Below are positions 43,609-50,109 of a DNA stretch of 50,109 bases, piece after piece. The stretch is from NCBI GenBank assembly GCA_035310145.1, contig DATGEL010000069.1, positions 1 to 50,109 of the forward strand. The letters are read 5' to 3'. Numbering within the stretch: the first letter of the stretch is position 1; every line of letters begins with the position of its first letter. This DNA comes from Dehalococcoidia bacterium. Its GTDB lineage: Bacteria; Chloroflexota; Dehalococcoidia; CAUJGQ01. The position numbers and the translations under genes were made by a program. The notes beneath the pieces were generated by a model. That model was not told where the DNA came from. It worked only from the letters and a program-made list of their open reading frames with translations, and did no database searches.

Positions 43609-46188
43609 ATGGCCACGATCCGGGGCGGTTGCGCCCCGTGGGAACGTGGTGCTGGCCTTGTGACGCTGATCTCCACGCAGCAAGGCGCGCGGCCGCGGGG
43701 ACGCACGGCCGTTTTCGTCGCGCTGCTGACGCTGCTGCTCGTCGCGATTCTCTTCCCCATTCTGCCCAGCCGCCTGCACGCGCACGAGGGCGACATCGCC
43801 TCCCAGACCGTGCGCGCCCCACGCGACTTCAGCTACAACAGCGATGTGCTGCGTCGCCAGCAGCAGGATCGCGCCCGCGCTGCCGTGCCGGACGCCTTCT
43901 CCTACAACGTCAACGTCAAGAACGATCAACTGGCGCGCCTGAGCGACATGCTCGCGCGGATCAACACGACGCTGGCGAATACCTCGCTCAGCCGCCCGCA
44001 GATGGCCGACGCGATCGGCGCGCAGGTCACATCGCTGAGCGCCGATCAACGCACAGCCGTGGTGCAGTTCAGCCCCCAGGAATGGAAGCAGGTCGAGGAC
44101 GAGGCGACGCGGCTGCTCGGCACGGTGTTGGAAGACGCCTTCGCGCAGGCCGACGTGCCCAGCCGTAGCGCCAGCCTCACCAACCGCGTCAGCGTCGGCC
44201 TCACCGCCGTGCAGGGCGACGTAGCCGTGGCGCTGGTGCGCGGCCTCGTCGTACCGACCGAGCGCATCGACGATGCGGCGACCAAGCAGGCGCGCGACCA
44301 GGCGGCCGCCACCGTGCCGCCGCAGCCACAGCATTTCGCCGCGAACCAGGTGCTGGTGCGCGAAGGCGATGTGATCGACGCGCAGAAGCTGGAGTCGCTG
44401 CAAAATGCCGGCCTGTTGACCGTGCGCCTGCGCTATTCGGACCTTGGCGCGGTGGCGCTGCTGGCTCTGATCAGCAGTGCGGCGCTGGCGGCGTTCCTGC
44501 TGGCCTTCCATCCTGCGGTGCTCGAGGCGACCCGGCGACTGCTGTTGCTGGCCGTCATCGTCGCGGGTGCGGTGTTGCTGGCGAAAATCTACATGCCACT
44601 GGTGCTGCCGGACGGCAAGCGCCACTTCCTCGCCTTCGCCTTCCCGGCGGCAGCGGTGCCGATGCTCGTCGCCTCGCTCTTCGATACGGGGCTGGCGGTG
44701 GCGATCGCCGGCGTGGGCGCCCTGCTCGTCGCCTTCACCGCGCTCTACCTGCCCGATCTCTCCGGCATCGTCGGCCTCACCGCCCTGCAGCCGCTGGAGA
44801 TGACGGCCGCCTTCTTCTTCTCCGGCCTGGCCGGCGTGCTGGTCGTCAACCGCGCCGAGCGCTTCAACCGCTTCCTGCTTGCCGGCGTCGCCGTGGCCGC
44901 GGCCGTGTCCGCGGTGCTGTTCGGCTTCTGGCTGCTGGACACGACGCATCGCCCGGCGGATGTGGGCTGGCTGCTGCTGGCGGGTGGGATCAGCGGCGTG
45001 AGCAGCTCGTTGCTCACGGTCGGCACCTTCGTCCTGCTGGGCACCGTGTTCAACGTCACCACACGCCTGCAGTTGATGGAGCTGGGGCAGCTCAACCAGC
45101 CCTTGCTGCGCCGCCTGCAGGACGAGGCGCCGGGCACCTTTCATCACAGCATCCTCGTCGGCAACCTGGGCGAGCGCGCCGCCGACCTGATCGGCGCCGA
45201 CGCGCTGCTGGTGCGCGTGGGCTGCTACTACCACGACATCGGCAAGCTCTCGCGTCCCGGCTTCTTCATCGAAAACCAGCTCGGCGGCAAGAACCCGCAC
45301 GAACAGCTCGACCCGCTCACCTCGAACCAGATCATCCAGGAGCACGTGCGCTACGGCGCCGAGCTGGCTCGGCGCCACCATCTGCCCGAGCGCGTGCGCG
45401 ACTTCACCCAGGAGCACCACGGCTCGCGCGTCGTCGCCTACTTCTACCGCAAGGCCGCGGAGCGCGACCCGGAGATCGACCCGGCGATCTTCAGTTATCC
45501 CGGCCCGCGGCCGCGCAGCCGCGAGACGGCGATCGCCATGCTGGCCGACTCGACGGAAGCCGTGGTGCGCTCCTCGCGGGACCACAGCTTCGAGACGATC
45601 GACCGCCTGGTCGAAGGTGTCGTGGCGGAACGGCTGGCGGAGGGCCAGTTCGACGACTGCGCCCTGACGCTGCGCGACCTGCGCACGATCGCCAACTCGT
45701 TCAAAGCCACGCTGCGCGCCATCTACCACCCGCGCATCGAGTATCCGCAGCCGACCGAAGCGGAGAAGCGCCGCCTGTCGCGGCGCGCCGGCGCCGCCGC
45801 GGACGCCCTCGCCGCCGAGGAGCCCATCGTGCCGTCGCTGGCCACGGGCACGACGGCGCCGCGGGGCGAGCCGCTGCTGGGCGACGAGGCCGCGCCCTGG
45901 CCGGTGCCGGTGCGCGAGGATCCGCCGGCCGCGGCAGCGGCCCATGAAACAGCTCCGGCGCCCCCGTCTCCGCAGCCGGCCGCACAGCCGGTGGAAGGCG
46001 AGCGTGACGGCGCCGCCGAGCCGGCCGGCGACGACAGCGCGCTCACCGCCGACGCAACGCCCGCCGTCGAGCACGCCGAGGCAGCGCCGGCAGCCGGCGA
46101 CGATCTTCCGGGCGCGCAGCGCCAGCGTTGGGAGGCGGCGGACGAGGAGCAGGAACGGCCCGCGCCAGCCGGCCGCCGCGCCGGTTGA
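43609..46188 (+). CDS. PgpH-like 7TM-HD (HDIG) cyclic-dinucleotide phosphodiesterase
   Basis: 859 residues. An N-terminal membrane helix (about 33-52), an extracellular region of about 240 residues (7TMR-HDED type), then seven membrane helices (about 280-490), and a cytoplasmic HD domain: HHSILVGNLGERAADLIGAD, YYHDIGKLSRPGFFIENQ with the HD pair, EHVRYGAELARRHHLP and QEHHGSRVVAYFYRK (quoted in parts). The family includes PgpH, which hydrolyses c-di-AMP. A Pro/Ala/Glu-rich, probably disordered tail of about 140 residues is added. A GTG at 43660 is an alternative start. Confidence 0.9.
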   Translation: MATIRGGCAPWERGAGLVTLISTQQGARPRGRTAVFVALLTLLLVAILFPILPSRLHAHEGDIASQTVRAPRDFSYNSDVLRRQQQDRARAAVPDAFSYNVNVKNDQLARLSDMLARINTTLANTSLSRPQMADAIGAQVTSLSADQRTAVVQFSPQEWKQVEDEATRLLGTVLEDAFAQADVPSRSASLTNRVSVGLTAVQGDVAVALVRGLVVPTERIDDAATKQARDQAAATVPPQPQHFAANQVLVREGDVIDAQKLESLQNAGLLTVRLRYSDLGAVALLALISSAALAAFLLAFHPAVLEATRRLLLLAVIVAGAVLLAKIYMPLVLPDGKRHFLAFAFPAAAVPMLVASLFDTGLAVAIAGVGALLVAFTALYLPDLSGIVGLTALQPLEMTAAFFFSGLAGVLVVNRAERFNRFLLAGVAVAAAVSAVLFGFWLLDTTHRPADVGWLLLAGGISGVSSSLLTVGTFVLLGTVFNVTTRLQLMELGQLNQPLLRRLQDEAPGTFHHSILVGNLGERAADLIGADALLVRVGCYYHDIGKLSRPGFFIENQLGGKNPHEQLDPLTSNQIIQEHVRYGAELARRHHLPERVRDFTQEHHGSRVVAYFYRKAAERDPEIDPAIFSYPGPRPRSRETAIAMLADSTEAVVRSSRDHSFETIDRLVEGVVAERLAEGQFDDCALTLRDLRTIANSFKATLRAIYHPRIEYPQPTEAEKRRLSRRAGAAADALAAEEPIVPSLATGTTAPRGEPLLGDEAAPWPVPVREDPPAAAAAHETAPAPPSPQPAAQPVEGERDGAAEPAGDDSALTADATPAVEHAEAAPAAGDDLPGAQRQRWEAADEEQERPAPAGRRAG

Positions 46189-46259
46189 GCCTCCGCCGGT
46201 CGCTCCGCAGCGGCAGACCGCGCCGCGCAACGCACGGGTGCGATCGCCGGAGTGTGGGC

Positions 46260-48554
<2,295 letters not shown>

Positions 48555-48634
48555 GCCCGCAGCGTAGCCGAGCACGGGCTCGTGGCCAACGGCCGTTCTG
48601 TCGATCTGGTCGCCTGGGGAGCTGCGGCTTAGTA

Positions 48635-49968
48635 TTACCGTGACCGTTTAGCGCCGAGGATGGTGCGTCGGCGGCGGACGTGGCAGTGGCGGGCGACGGC
48701 CTGATGCCGTCTGCGCCAGCGCGACCAGGCGATCACCTCCGCTGGTGGGTGACCGGTAGCGAGTCGGATGATCCGGTGACGCAGCTCGGGGACGCTGATC
48801 GGCACCTGCTCGGTGTGCGCCGGATCCCCCTTTTTGCCCGCGTTGCCTCCACCGCAAGGATCGCCAGTGCCCACAGGGCCAACGTCATATGCCGGTGCCA
48901 GCCCTGCCAGGAGCGGACTGCGTAGTGGTCCAGCCCCACCTGCCCCTTCGCCTGCTTGCAGACGGTCTCGATGCTCCAGCGTGTGCCCGCCACGCGCACC
49001 AGCTCTGTCAGCGCGGTGCCGTCGGGGGCGTACACGAGATCGTAGGCCAGTTCGGTGGGATCGCTGAGCGAACGACGCACCAGCAGGCCGTGCGTCCACC
49101 CGTCGCGGAGCGCCGGTCGGCGCGCGAGCGAGAGCCAGTCGTACAGCCGTTCCCCCTGGGCGCCGTCCCCGCAACTCAGCCGCTGCCAAGGCTCGGGCGC
49201 CTGCGCCGCCGCCAAGGTGTCCGCGTGGTGAGAGCCGATCGGCGGGCAGGGCGGGCAGGTGGGCACCGTCTGGGTGCGCTTCACCGCGAGCACATCCGCC
49301 TGCTCGCGCGCTTCCAGCGCCTGGCGGAAGCTCCCATCACCACCCTAGACCTCGTCGGCCGTGACCCAGGCCACCGCCACCCCACCCGCCAGCGCCCGCT
49401 CGATCAGGCCAAGTGCGAGCTGCGGCTTGGTCTGGAAAGACACGTCCTCCGGCACACCGCCACCCGTGCGGCGCTCGCCGTTTGCGGCCCACTCCTGCGG
49501 CAGGTACAGCGCGCGGTCCAAACCGACACGTCCCTGCGGACTCGCGTAGCCCAGAAAGACGCCGATCTGGCAGTTCTCGATGCGCCCCGCGGTGCCACTG
49601 TACTGGCGCTTGACGCCCACCGACTTGCGCCCCTGTTTGAGCAAGCCCGTCTCATCCACGACCAGCACCCCGCCCGGGTCACCCAACTCCGTCATCACGA
49701 AGTCACGCAGCTCATCGCGCACGGCGTCAGCATCCCAGATCGAGCGGTCCAGCACGCGCTGGATCGCCCGCGGTTGGCGGTAGCCCAACGCTTCGGCCAG
49801 TTGCCAGCCGTTCTTGCGTTCCACACCGCTCAGCAGACCGCGCACCTACGCGCAGGCGTGGCGATGGGCTGCCGGCCGACGGAACCGTGGCCGCAAGCGC
49901 CCCTCCACCACAGCGATGGCACGCGCCGTTGCGGCAACGGTGCGCGTTTCGTGCTCTTCCACTGGCAC
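48635..49968 (-). pseudogene. IS701-family transposase, inactivated
   Basis: A reading frame on the minus strand from a GTG at 49968 shows the IS701 DDE transposase along its length: VRGLLSGVERKNGWQLAE, VLVVDETGLLKQGRKSVG (first Asp), VTADEV-x-GGDGSFRQALE (second Asp) and TRWSIETVCKQAKGQVGLD (Glu). It is interrupted by TAG at 49846-49848 and at 49345-49347, both where the family has a Tyr, and shifts frame at the AAAAAGGGGG run (48830-48839), after which the C-terminus (VPISVPELRHRII, AWSRWRRRHQAVARHCH) continues in another frame to the TAA at 48635. Terminal inverted repeats were not identified. The remaining bases to the window end (49969-50109) show no gene. Confidence 0.85.
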
Positions 49969-50109
49969 CGGAACCTGTCAACCTTGTTGAGACAGCCTTC
50001 GCAGGGAATTAGGGAAGGATTGTCTGCGTTACATCAGGCGCCTGCACGCGCGGAGGCGCCGGCTTGTTGATCCAGGCCGCCGTTGGCAGTGGCGGCGGGG
50101 TGGGCGCTT

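Noticed and set aside
43363-46230. A 955-codon open frame on the minus strand opposite the PgpH-like gene
   Set aside because: It is an antisense shadow in GC-rich DNA: its product is Arg/Gly/His-rich without recognisable domains, while the plus strand has membrane helices and an intact HD domain.
48830-48839. Programmed -1 frameshift in the IS701 transposase
   Set aside because: The AAAAAGGGGG run could slip, but IS701 transposases are normally single frames and this copy already has two nonsense codons, so decay or sequencing error is simpler.
48635-49968. Amber-codon recoding to a tyrosine or other amino acid
   Set aside because: TAG ends several intact host genes in the window (secA, acyl-CoA dehydrogenase, cytochrome b, RAYT, the 39-residue miniprotein), so it is a normal stop here.

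Overview
The window is a high-GC, gene-dense bacterial chromosome segment with no rRNA or tRNA genes that I can see. The content suggests an aerobic member of the Chloroflexota. Indicators are a cytochrome b fused to a C-terminal cytochrome c, a caa3-type oxidase, PspAB next to HtpX, a DUF2851 gene, desulforedoxin-like miniproteins, many GTG starts and several secreted proteins with low-complexity linkers. This placement rests on gene content only and is moderate to low in confidence.

Layout. 1-2.6 kb: a run of small co-directional genes whose products share a two-part Asn/Gln/Gly-rich repeat resembling curlin repeats, together with a Cys-rich 59-residue protein, an exported 141-residue protein and a possible beta-sandwich protein. 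This is the most unusual part of the window. 2.7-7 kb: a secreted CAP-domain protein, a Rieske-fusion protein and a two-subunit CoA-transferase. 7-8 kb: an Mrr-type restriction enzyme of lower GC. 7.9-13.3 kb (minus strand): a small membrane protein, a GAF protein, YqeC, a DUF4367-like membrane-anchored protein, RecQ and an isochorismatase-fold hydrolase. 13.5-19.8 kb: a continuous respiratory cluster, coxB-coxA-coxC-small subunit-diheme cytochrome c-Rieske-cytochrome b/c, which together could carry electrons from quinol to oxygen. 19.9-25.6 kb (minus strand): two small unknown genes, a promoter-and-terminator-bounded structured RNA of about 290 nt that matches no class I know, an acyltransferase, secA and prs.

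25.9-32 kb: an unknown protein with an aspartate tail, a MerR regulator, DUF2851 and XRE genes on the minus strand, then groES-groEL with a textbook promoter and perfect CIRCE operator, and a RAYT transposase accompanied by three matching REP palindromes. 32.4-36.2 kb: acyl-CoA dehydrogenase, HIT protein and two paralogous lipoproteins. 36.2-38.5 kb: pspAB and htpX (minus strand) and two tandem desulforedoxin-like miniproteins. 38.5-43.3 kb: mnmG, an amidohydrolase and two exported proteins sharing a twin-cysteine domain. 43.6-50 kb: a PgpH-like 7TM-HD phosphodiesterase, purL (minus strand) and an IS701-family transposase pseudogene broken by two amber codons and a frameshift.

Several dispersed palindromic repeats recur: a composite element at 13.3, 24.6, 28.5 and 31.5 kb, one copy lying in frame inside the DUF2851 gene and one serving as the groEL terminator, and the RAYT-associated REPs at 31.9-32.3 kb. 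Motif calls are from reading the sequence; no database search was possible.
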